Of a stretch of DNA of 13,008 bases, positions 6,831 through 13,008 are shown piece by piece. Within the stretch, counting starts at the first letter, position 1. The number at the start of each line of letters is the position of its first letter. The notes under the pieces are model-generated. The model saw nothing but the letters and a program-made list of their open reading frames with translations. It ran no database searches and was not told where the DNA came from. Position numbers and translations under genes: made by a program. The DNA lies in contig CAZITB010000084.1 of the NCBI GenBank assembly GCA_964542055.1, positions 1-13,008 on the forward strand. The letters run 5' to 3'. This DNA comes from CAZITB01 sp964542055. Its GTDB lineage: Bacteria > Planctomycetota > Phycisphaerae > Sedimentisphaerales > CAMDDF01.

Positions 6831-7958
6831 ATGAACATTAAAGATTATAAGTCAGGGAAGTATATCAAGCAATATCAATACGAAAGTTTTAGCCCTTCAA
6901 AGATTAATAATTCTTGGGTTTGGGATGATGCAAAAATTAATGTTTTACTTGAAAACGCTACTCGTAGTCTTGGTGAGTTAAATGCTTTTTCTACTATTGT
7001 TCCTGACATCGATTTATTTATACATATGCATATAGTAAAGGAAGCGCAGACTTCTAGCCGTATTGAAGGAACTATGACAGAAATCGATGAAGCAGTAATG
7101 GACAAAGATGAAATAGCACCAGATAAACGAGATGATTGGCAGGAAGTCCAAAATTATGTTAAAGCGATGAATCATGGTGTTCAGCGGTTGAAAGAAATGC
7201 CTATTTCTTCAAGATTGCTTTGTGAAATGCATTCAATATTACTTGATGGAGCCAGAGGTGAAAATAAATCTCCTGGGGAATTTCGGAAAAGTCAAAATTG
7301 GATTGGTGGTTCAGATTTAAGTGATGCAGCTTTCATCCCCCCTGTTTCTACAGAAATTAGTGAGCTGATGAGTGATTTTGAAAAATTTTTACATAACGAA
7401 GAAATATATGTTCCACATCTTATTAAAGCTGCGATTGCGCATTATCAATTTGAAACGATCCACCCCTTTTTGGATGGTAATGGTAGAATTGGGCGTCTAT
7501 TAATAACTTTCTATTTAGCAAGTAATTTATTACTTACTAAACCGTCATTATATCTTTCTGATTTTTTTGAGAAAAACAGAACTTCTTATTACGATGCCCT
7601 TTCGAAGGTTAGGGAGTCAAATGACTTGGCTCATTGGATAAAATTCTTTCTAAATGCTGTAATTGCCACTGCAAATAAGGGCAAGGATACATTTCAAAAG
7701 ATATTAAGTCTTAAAAATAGAGTAGATACTAAGATATCACAGATGGGAAAACGTGCGGAAAATGCCCGTAAGCTAATTCAGAGACTCTACAGTAAACCAT
7801 CTATTTCGATTTCTGATACTTGTGAATTATTAAATTTATCCAATAAAGCAGGCGGTGATTTAGTTAAACTTTTAGAAGACCACAATATATTGATCGAAGT
7901 AACAGGGTATAAAAGGAATAGATACTACCTTTTCGATGAGTATTTACGCCTATTTTGA
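6831..7958 (+). CDS. Fic family protein, class II, with C-terminal winged helix
   Basis: Fic-domain enzyme of 375 residues, predicted to transfer AMP from ATP to a hydroxyl side chain of a target protein. The core motif HPFLDGNGRIGR at 211-222 fully matches the active consensus, with catalytic H211. A target-docking flap lies around 157-173 (WIGGSDLSDAAFIPP). The inhibitory helix motif SSRIEG at 75-80 lies N-terminal to the Fic core. That defines a class II, self-inhibited Fic, whose E79 would block productive ATP binding. The C-terminal region, about 310-375, resembles a winged helix (SISDTCELLNLSNKAGGDLVKLL, then an IEVTGYKRNRYYLF wing), suggesting DNA binding or autoregulation. An AAGAG site lies six bases before the ATG, 14 bases after the preceding gene. 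Its target and any link to restriction are unknown. Confidence 0.93.
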   Translation: MNIKDYKSGKYIKQYQYESFSPSKINNSWVWDDAKINVLLENATRSLGELNAFSTIVPDIDLFIHMHIVKEAQTSSRIEGTMTEIDEAVMDKDEIAPDKRDDWQEVQNYVKAMNHGVQRLKEMPISSRLLCEMHSILLDGARGENKSPGEFRKSQNWIGGSDLSDAAFIPPVSTEISELMSDFEKFLHNEEIYVPHLIKAAIAHYQFETIHPFLDGNGRIGRLLITFYLASNLLLTKPSLYLSDFFEKNRTSYYDALSKVRESNDLAHWIKFFLNAVIATANKGKDTFQKILSLKNRVDTKISQMGKRAENARKLIQRLYSKPSISISDTCELLNLSNKAGGDLVKLLEDHNILIEVTGYKRNRYYLFDEYLRLF

Positions 7959-8000
7959 TACCGTTGATAACAAAACTTGAGTTTAAAGTAATATACTGGT

Positions 8001-8040
8001 TTTTATATTTTACTTTTATGGCTTAAAGTAAAATATAAAA
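8001..8040. repeat. Perfect 16-bp inverted repeat upstream of hsdR
   Basis: TTTTATATTTTACTTT at 8001-8016 is matched exactly by its complement AAAGTAAAATATAAAA at 8025-8040, with an eight-base loop. The arms contain one G-C pair each, and no T-run follows the right arm on the plus strand, so it does not look like an intrinsic terminator. A regulator site or an mRNA leader hairpin upstream of hsdR is more likely. Confidence 0.6.
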
Positions 8041-8057
8041 TCGTATGTTTTACCTAA

Positions 8058-8084
8058 AGATATCTAAAATAAAATTAGATATCT
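8058..8084. promoter_or_regulatory. Paired AGATATCT palindromes, candidate operator
   Basis: Two self-complementary AGATATCT boxes at 8058-8065 and 8077-8084 are spaced 19 bases start to start, close to two helical turns. Together they form a ten-base inverted repeat (AGATATCTAA and TTAGATATCT) with a seven-base spacer. This geometry suits cooperative binding of two dimers on one DNA face. The element lies about 100 bases before the hsdR start. Confidence 0.45.
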
Positions 8085-8128
8085 AAGAAAGAGATGTTTA
8101 GAGTCTTTATATGTCTACGAAGGCTATA

Positions 8129-8142
8129 CACTATATATAGTG
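8129..8142. promoter_or_regulatory. 14-bp perfect palindrome before hsdR
   Basis: CACTATATATAGTG is identical to its reverse complement. It lies 42 bases upstream of the hsdR ATG and includes TATA-like hexamers that could be a -10 element overlapping an operator. I find no convincing -35 at the right distance. It is the third perfect dyad in this 226-base gap. Confidence 0.4.
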
Positions 8143-8184
8143 GGTCAATATTGGATTATGTAAATCTTTAATAGAGCAATAATT

Positions 8185-11100
8185 ATGACAACACCATCAT
8201 TTTTAGAAGATCGTATATCTCAAATTCCTGCATTGGGATTTCTGATGAATCTTGGCTGGGAGTATGTTTGTCCTGAGGAGGTTTATAAACTCAGAGGCGG
8301 ACGCTACAGCAATGTATTGCTTGATGAGGTATTAGAAAAGCAGTTGGCAGAGATAAATACGATTAATTTCAAGGGTAAGGAATACAAGTTCAGTAACGCT
8401 AATGTCAGCAATGCAATACAGGCTTTGAAGGATGTTCCTTATGATGGTCTGGTTAAAACAAATGAGAATATTTATGATTTGCTGAGTCTGGGCAAGAGCT
8501 TTGAGGAGACTATCGCAGGTGAGACTAAGAGTTTCACACTTAAGTATATAGATTGGGAGAATATTGAAAACAATAAGTTTCAGGTTACGGCTGAGTTTCC
8601 AGTGATTAGGGCTGAGGGGGATGATACGAGACGACCTGATATAGTATTGTTTGTCAATGGGATACCTTTGAGCGTTATCGAATGCAAGAGACCTGATTTG
8701 AAGGATCCTGTCAGGGAGGCGGTAAGTCAGCAGATTAATAATCAAAGAGAGGCTGAGATTCCGAGGCTTTTTGTATTTGCTCAGTTGCTTATGGCTTTGA
8801 GTCCTAATGCGGTGAAGTATGGAACAGTTGCAACGCCTGGGAAATTCTGGGCTGTCTGGAAAGAGAGAGAGGATATTGATAAGGCGGTTGAAGAAAATGT
8901 AAATAAGCAACTGTCTTTGAGGGATCATGATCGACTTTTCTCTGGTGTATTTGCTCAATGCAGGGGGTATTTCGATGAGTTGTTTAAACAGGGTAACAGA
9001 CAGATTAGAGAGCAGGACAGAGTTTTGTATTGTTTATGCAGGCCAGAGAGGCTTTTGGAACTGACGCATAGATATATGGTTTTCGATGCTGGTGAGAAGA
9101 AAATCGCAAGATACCAGCAGTATTTTGCGGTCAAGAACAGTCTTGAGCGGATAACTACTTTTGATAGTAAAACTGGCAGAAGAAATGGCGGTGTGATATG
9201 GCATACTCAGGGAAGTGGTAAAAGTATTACTATGGTGATGCTTGCCAAAGGAATAACGCTTGATAATAGTATAGATAATCCGAGGATTGTGCTGGTGACC
9301 GATAGGGTTAACCTTGATAAGCAGATACATCGAACATTTGAGCATTGCGGTAAGGAGCCTGTGAGGGCAAAATCTGGAAGCCATTTGCTTGAACTGATAG
9401 AACAGCAGAAAGAGACTATTGTTACTACCGTGATTGATAAGTTCGATTCGGTGTTGAGCAGAAAGAAGATTACTGACGAGAGCAGGGATATTTTCGTACT
9501 GGTGGATGAGAGTCATAGAGGGCAGTATGGAACCAATCATACCAAGATGAGAAAGGTATTTCCTAATGCCTGTTATATCGGTTTTACTGGTACGCCTCTA
9601 TTGAAAAAAGATAAGTCAACCGCCATTAAGTTTGGTGGTTTCATAGAGCCTAGATATACCATTGACCAGGCTGTTGAGGATAAGTCAGTATTGAGGCTTT
9701 TATATGAAGGTCGCCATGCTGTTCAGGAAGTTGATCAGAGGACGATTGATAACTGGTTTGACAGAGTTTCGCAGGGTTTAACGGCAGAGCAGAAGGTCGA
9801 TTTGAAGAAGAAGTTTTCAAGGGCGGATCAGTTAAATGAAGCGGACCAGAAAATACACAGGATCGCTTATGATATAAGTGACCATTTCTGCAAGAACTGG
9901 AAAGGGACAGGATTCAAGGGGCAGTTAGCAACACCATCTAAATCGGCTGCACTCAAGTATAAGAGATATCTGGATGAATTTGGGATGGTTAACTCCGAAG
10001 TTTTGATATCTGGTCCAGATGTTCGTGAGGATAATGAAGATATTTATGAAGAGCCGAGCAATGATGTGCGCAAGTTCTGGGAAGTTATGATGAAACGGTA
10101 TGGCTCAGAAGAAAAATACAACGAAGTAATTATTGATAAGTTCAAACACGAAGCTGAACCTGAGATTATAATTGTAGTTTCTAAATTGCTGACAGGTTTT
10201 GATGCGCCTAAGAATACAGTTCTTTATATTACTAAAAATCTCAAAGAGCATAATCTTTTGCAGGCTATCGCAAGGGTTAATCGTTTGGATGAAGGTAAGG
10301 AATTTGGTTATATCCTTGATTACTATGGAATACTGGGAGATTTGAATCACGCTTTGAATGAGTATCAGGCTTTGGCAGGTTTTGATGCTGAAGACATTGA
10401 GGGAACGATTATCAATATCAAAGAAGAGGTAGAAACTTTAAAGCAGAAACATTCAGCGCTTTGGGATATATTTAAGACAGTTAGAAACAGGATGGATGAG
10501 GAAGAATATGAGTTGTTGCTCTCTGATGAGCAGCTGAGACATTCTTTTTATAAGAGGTTGTCAGAGTTTGCGAGAACCTTAAAAATTGCTCTTTCGACGA
10601 TAGAATTTATGGAAGCAACTCCAGAATCTACCGTTGAAAAGTATAAGAAGGATTTGCATTTCTTTCAGAAACTAAGAATTTCTGTAAAGAAACGCTATGC
10701 TGAAGAAATAGATTATAAGGAATATGAGCCTAAGATTCAGAAGTTGATTGATACATATATCAAGTCAGATGATATTCTGCAGATTACCCCTTTGGTGGAT
10801 ATCTTCGATAAGGACAAATTTGAGGAAGAGGTTAGTAAACTCGAAAGTCCAAGAGCTAGAGCTGATACCATTGCAAATAGAACTAAAAAGACAATTGTAG
10901 AAAAATGGGAAGAGGATCCTGCATTTTATAAACGATTTTCAAAGTTGTTAGAAGAAACCATTGAAGAGTTTTTGCAAAAGAGATTGTCTGAAAAAGATTA
11001 TCTCAGACAGGTTACCGAAATTATGAACTCTGTTCGTAACAGAACAGGTGACGATGTTCCTGATAAGTTAAAAAACCGAGAAGTAGCAAAAGCATTTTAT

Positions 11101-11382
11101 GGATTAGTTTACGAGGTTATACGCAACTGCTGTGATGGTAAGTATGAGCCTAAAGACTTTTCGGCTGATATTGGTTTGCAAATAGATGACATTATAAAAG
11201 ATAACGCTGTTGTGGATTGGATAAATAATGTAGATATTCAAAATGCTATGCTCAATAAAATTGAAGAATATCTGTATTCAGTAAAAGATGAGATAGGTAT
11301 TGAGTTGGGTTTCGAGGACATCGATAAGATTATGGAAGAATCTTTGAATGTAGCAAAGAAGCGGTACGCTAATTTGGTTTGA
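8185..11382 (+). CDS. hsdR: Type I restriction endonuclease subunit HsdR
   Basis: Motor and nuclease subunit that, with HsdM and HsdS, translocates unmodified DNA using ATP and cuts it at a distance. It has 1065 residues. The N-terminal PD-(D/E)xK nuclease has D152 (RRPDIVLF) and E166/K168 (VIECKRPD). The superfamily 2 helicase core follows, with Walker A TQGSGKS at 341-347, motif II DESH at 441-444, TGTP at 468-471 and motif VI QAIARVNR at 693-700. The rest is the helical C-terminal domain that docks on the methylase. No motif is missing. The ATG is preceded only by a weak GAG, ten or more bases away. Unlike the M and S genes it is separated from its upstream neighbour by a dyad-rich gap, suggesting its own control. 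Its last third is visibly more AT-rich than its first two-thirds. Confidence 0.97.
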   Translation: MTTPSFLEDRISQIPALGFLMNLGWEYVCPEEVYKLRGGRYSNVLLDEVLEKQLAEINTINFKGKEYKFSNANVSNAIQALKDVPYDGLVKTNENIYDLLSLGKSFEETIAGETKSFTLKYIDWENIENNKFQVTAEFPVIRAEGDDTRRPDIVLFVNGIPLSVIECKRPDLKDPVREAVSQQINNQREAEIPRLFVFAQLLMALSPNAVKYGTVATPGKFWAVWKEREDIDKAVEENVNKQLSLRDHDRLFSGVFAQCRGYFDELFKQGNRQIREQDRVLYCLCRPERLLELTHRYMVFDAGEKKIARYQQYFAVKNSLERITTFDSKTGRRNGGVIWHTQGSGKSITMVMLAKGITLDNSIDNPRIVLVTDRVNLDKQIHRTFEHCGKEPVRAKSGSHLLELIEQQKETIVTTVIDKFDSVLSRKKITDESRDIFVLVDESHRGQYGTNHTKMRKVFPNACYIGFTGTPLLKKDKSTAIKFGGFIEPRYTIDQAVEDKSVLRLLYEGRHAVQEVDQRTIDNWFDRVSQGLTAEQKVDLKKKFSRADQLNEADQKIHRIAYDISDHFCKNWKGTGFKGQLATPSKSAALKYKRYLDEFGMVNSEVLISGPDVREDNEDIYEEPSNDVRKFWEVMMKRYGSEEKYNEVIIDKFKHEAEPEIIIVVSKLLTGFDAPKNTVLYITKNLKEHNLLQAIARVNRLDEGKEFGYILDYYGILGDLNHALNEYQALAGFDAEDIEGTIINIKEEVETLKQKHSALWDIFKTVRNRMDEEEYELLLSDEQLRHSFYKRLSEFARTLKIALSTIEFMEATPESTVEKYKKDLHFFQKLRISVKKRYAEEIDYKEYEPKIQKLIDTYIKSDDILQITPLVDIFDKDKFEEEVSKLESPRARADTIANRTKKTIVEKWEEDPAFYKRFSKLLEETIEEFLQKRLSEKDYLRQVTEIMNSVRNRTGDDVPDKLKNREVAKAFYGLVYEVIRNCCDGKYEPKDFSADIGLQIDDIIKDNAVVDWINNVDIQNAMLNKIEEYLYSVKDEIGIELGFEDIDKIMEESLNVAKKRYANLV

Positions 11383-11383
11383 T

Positions 11384-12088
11384 ATGGAAAATCATAGAAT
11401 AAAATTTGGTTCTGAGGTAATTGCCTATACTGTTGATTATCGGGATAGAAAGACTTTAGAAATCAGTGTTTATCCCGATACATCTGTTAGGGTTGTTGCG
11501 CCAGTAGATAGAAGTTTTCAGGAAATAGAAGAAAAGGTAAGAAAAAGAGCATCATGGATTATTGAACAGAGATATTTCTTTTCAATGTTTTTGCCAAGGC
11601 AACCAGAAAAAAGGTATGTAAGTGGTGAAAGTTTTTATTATCTAGGCAAGCAATATAGGTTAAAAGTAATAGAATCTGACAGAGAAGATGTAATTTTGAA
11701 ACATGGTTTCATCAATATATATATAAGAAGTAAAAATAAAAACCATATAGAGAAATTACTAAATAAGTGGTATAGGCAAAAGGCAGAAATCAAATTCAAA
11801 CAACGGCTTAATCTTTGTTCTAAAAAGATAAACAAATATGGAATCGCAGATCCTTCGATACAAATCCGTAAAATGACTAAAAGATGGGGAAGTTGTTCTA
11901 AAAATAATTCTATAATTTTAAATACGGAATTAATTAAAGCTCCTTCGCATTGTATTGATTATGTGATATTGCACGAAATGTGCCATTTGAAATATTTTAA
12001 TCATAGCAGGAAATTTTATGATCTTCTTGTTAAAATGATGCCTGATTGGGAAAAAAGAAAGAAACGATTGGAGTCAGTTATAATTTGA
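11384..12088 (+). CDS. YgjP/DUF45-family zinc metalloprotease-like protein
   Basis: 234 residues of the YgjP-like (DUF45) family, related to SprT/WLM-type metallopeptidases. The zinc motif HEMCH is at 197-201, with a third histidine at 207 (FNHSRKF) and the family signature KRWGSCS at 166-172. All expected ligands are present. The N-terminal half, about 5-110, is a beta-rich domain typical of the family. The start lies one base after the hsdR stop and has no Shine-Dalgarno sequence of its own, so it is probably translated by coupling to hsdR. From general knowledge, genes of this family recur next to hsdR in type I loci, but their role there is not established. Proteolytic control of HsdR or of protein blocked on DNA is speculation. 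Predicted cytosolic. Confidence 0.9.
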   Translation: MENHRIKFGSEVIAYTVDYRDRKTLEISVYPDTSVRVVAPVDRSFQEIEEKVRKRASWIIEQRYFFSMFLPRQPEKRYVSGESFYYLGKQYRLKVIESDREDVILKHGFINIYIRSKNKNHIEKLLNKWYRQKAEIKFKQRLNLCSKKINKYGIADPSIQIRKMTKRWGSCSKNNSIILNTELIKAPSHCIDYVILHEMCHLKYFNHSRKFYDLLVKMMPDWEKRKKRLESVII

Positions 12089-12110
12089 TAATTGATTTTA
12101 TGTAACGAAT

Positions 12111-12182
12111 ATGAGAAAAAGGAAATTTGTGAGAAATCTGTTTATTTTATTAAAAAGATATGGATGGCATAATGGTATCTAA
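12111..12182 (+). CDS. Possible very small basic ORF
   Basis: A 23-codon frame begins MRKRKFVRNLFILL and could form a basic amphipathic helix. It starts 22 bases after the metalloprotease stop. There is no clear ribosome binding site, and it overlaps the next frame. It may well be chance. Confidence 0.15.
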   Translation: MRKRKFVRNLFILLKRYGWHNGI

Positions 12183-12376
12183 GATGGATGATAAAATTAA
12201 AATAACAATTTCAGAATATCAAAGAAATATTTTGTTAGAAGAAGTTTGTTTATATGTAATTGATAGGCAATTGCTGTTTCGTTGCAAACCATGAAGAAAA
12301 AGACGAAGACTTGGTTTTGGAATTAGATGAATTAATCGACTATCTTGAAGGTGTCTTAAATGAAAATGGAAAATGA
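12160..12376 (+). pseudogene. Small acidic-tailed gene, apparently frameshifted
   Basis: The first part starts at ATG 12160, 12172 or 12184 (KMDDKIKITISEYQRNILLEE with the context before it) and stops at TGA 12292-12294. A second frame opening at 12284 continues with ANHEEKDEDLVLELDELIDY and ends at TGA 12374-12376. It reads like the C-terminal half of the same small protein. Joining them needs a one-base shift around 12280-12290 (CGTTGCAAACC). The resulting product of about 65-72 residues is short for the pattern I expect, so some internal sequence may also be lost. This could be a real mutation, a sequencing error, or two unrelated short frames. The second frame's end overlaps the start of the next gene, as expected of operon neighbours. 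Confidence 0.45.
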
Positions 12377-12560
12377 CGGACCAAAATACTTTAACGATGA
12401 CGGAACTGAGTTTAATCCAGACCTTATCCCCAAACCTGATTTGTGTATAACCTGCAAAAAAGATGGTTCAGATGGTGAGGAAGAAGTTTTATGCAATCTT
12501 ACAAGGGCTGATCAGCAAGGTGATGGTAGATTTGAATGTGAGGCATATGAGCAGAAATAG
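12360..12560 (+). CDS. Small four-cysteine hypothetical protein
   Basis: 66 residues, acidic and hydrophilic, with four cysteines. CITC carries C29 and C32, then VLCN carries C45 and FECEAY carries C59. This arrangement could bind one zinc ion. There is no signal peptide or membrane segment. I do not recognise a named family. The start at ATG 12360 overlaps the end of the preceding broken frame, and ATG 12366 is an alternative. The composition looks coding rather than random, with clear DDGTEFNPDLIPKPDLC order and tandem acidic runs. The function is unknown. Confidence 0.65.
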   Translation: MKMENDGPKYFNDDGTEFNPDLIPKPDLCITCKKDGSDGEEEVLCNLTRADQQGDGRFECEAYEQK

Positions 12561-12575
12561 CTAACAAAAATTTAC

Positions 12576-12594
12576 AGCCATAGTATTTACGGCT
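12576..12594 (+). terminator. Weak hairpin after the small cysteine gene
   Basis: AGCCATA (12576-12582) pairs with TACGGCT (12588-12594) with one A-C mismatch and a five-base loop. It lies 16 bases after the stop codon and is followed by TTAAAA, a poor T-tract. It may end the operon, but the stem is short. The rest of 12595-12827 shows nothing I can identify. Confidence 0.3.
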
Positions 12595-12827
12595 TTAAAA
12601 TTGTGAAATATGTGAGCCAGAATAATAATTAGGCTAAGGGATTATATAAATGTTTTCTTTTTACATACTGGTGTATATCTAAACCAAACCTAACATTATT
12701 CAACCTCGTATCATAATTTCACAGAAGTAAAACTGTGGCAATCCGATTAATAAAAATATATGGTGTAAATAAAAAATTGGTGATAAAATATTATTAGTCT
12801 TATGTGACCTGTTTTCAAGATTTCTCT

Positions 12828-13008
12828 ATGGGACAAAAACCAATAAAACTTGAATACGAGAACATTGATCTTTACCATGAAAATGGGAATGTCGTAGTTC
12901 GGGTAGCTCGTGACATAAAAGCACAACAAGGCATTACAAATTATAAATTGATTGAAACAAATCTGAAAAACAATGAAAGAACAGTAATTTTTCAGTCAAC
13001 CAACCTAA
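12828..13008 (+). CDS. Start of an unidentified gene, truncated by the window end
   Basis: A frame from ATG 12828 runs open for 60 codons to the edge (MGQKPIKLEYENIDLYHENG and onward). It is charged, shows alternating hydrophobic residues (NVVVRVARD) that suggest beta strands, and has no membrane segment. The frame is open back to 12798, with a GTG at 12804 as an alternative start. No Shine-Dalgarno sequence precedes either start. The composition looks coding, but the family is not recognisable from this piece. Confidence 0.45.
   Translation, partial: MGQKPIKLEYENIDLYHENGNVVVRVARDIKAQQGITNYKLIETNLKNNERTVIFQSTNL

Noticed and set aside
8001..8040. Intrinsic terminator after fic
   Set aside because: The stem is nearly all A-T and is followed by TCG rather than a T-run on the plus strand, so termination is unlikely.
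8332..8958. 208-codon frame antisense to hsdR
   Set aside because: It lies wholly inside the well-supported hsdR coding sequence and shows no domain-like pattern. It is a shadow frame.
1571..12088. BREX or DISARM-type defence system
   Set aside because: No PglZ, BrxC-like ATPase, Lon-like BrxL or DrmA/DrmB gene is present. The M, S and R set is a standard type I R-M system.
1..13008. CRISPR array, tRNA, rRNA or insertion sequence
   Set aside because: No regularly spaced repeats, tRNA cloverleaf-like segment, rRNA-like sequence or transposase was seen. The only recombination enzyme is the tyrosine recombinase.

Overview
The window holds a complete type I restriction-modification (R-M) locus with accessory genes. 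A recombination module lies to its left and a tail of small, poorly known genes to its right. The DNA is AT-rich, many genes have weak Shine-Dalgarno sequences, and there is no rRNA, tRNA or housekeeping gene. The host is therefore some bacterium that I cannot place reliably. The mosaic composition and the adjacent recombinase point to a horizontally acquired defence island.

Left module (1-1160): a tyrosine recombinase with a complete catalytic set, whose reading frame is open to the left edge of the window. A small excisionase-like helix-turn-helix gene converges on it and overlaps its 3' end. The intergenic stretch 1161-1570 contains a 22-bp dyad, a bidirectional terminator-like hairpin, a 98-bp-spaced direct repeat and a plausible promoter for the operon that follows.

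R-M operon, first part (1571-4911): a single-TRD half-length HsdS-like protein, then HsdM (N6-adenine methyltransferase, NPPF), then a full two-TRD HsdS. The HsdS gene starts with GTG inside the hsdM stop codon. Its two recognition domains are AT-rich and the central conserved segment is GC-rich, which suggests domain exchange.

Cargo (4917-7958): three tightly packed genes between hsdS and hsdR. They are a DUF3800 (RNase H-like fold) protein with a C-terminal winged-helix-like region, an unrecognised charged helical protein that overlaps it, and a class II Fic AMP-transferase with its own inhibitory motif and a C-terminal winged helix. They are the best candidates for an unusual module here, possibly a fallback or guard system tied to the R-M system in the way PrrC is tied to EcoprrI. 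That idea is inference.

Restriction part (7959-12088): a 226-bp gap with three perfect dyads (a 16-bp-arm inverted repeat, a pair of AGATATCT palindromes and a 14-bp palindrome) precedes hsdR. hsdR is followed after one base by a YgjP/DUF45-type HExxH metalloprotease gene. The gap suggests that restriction is controlled separately from modification.

Right tail (12089-13008): an apparently frameshifted small gene, an intact small four-cysteine protein, a weak hairpin, about 270 bp in which I recognise nothing, and the start of an unidentified gene that runs off the window.
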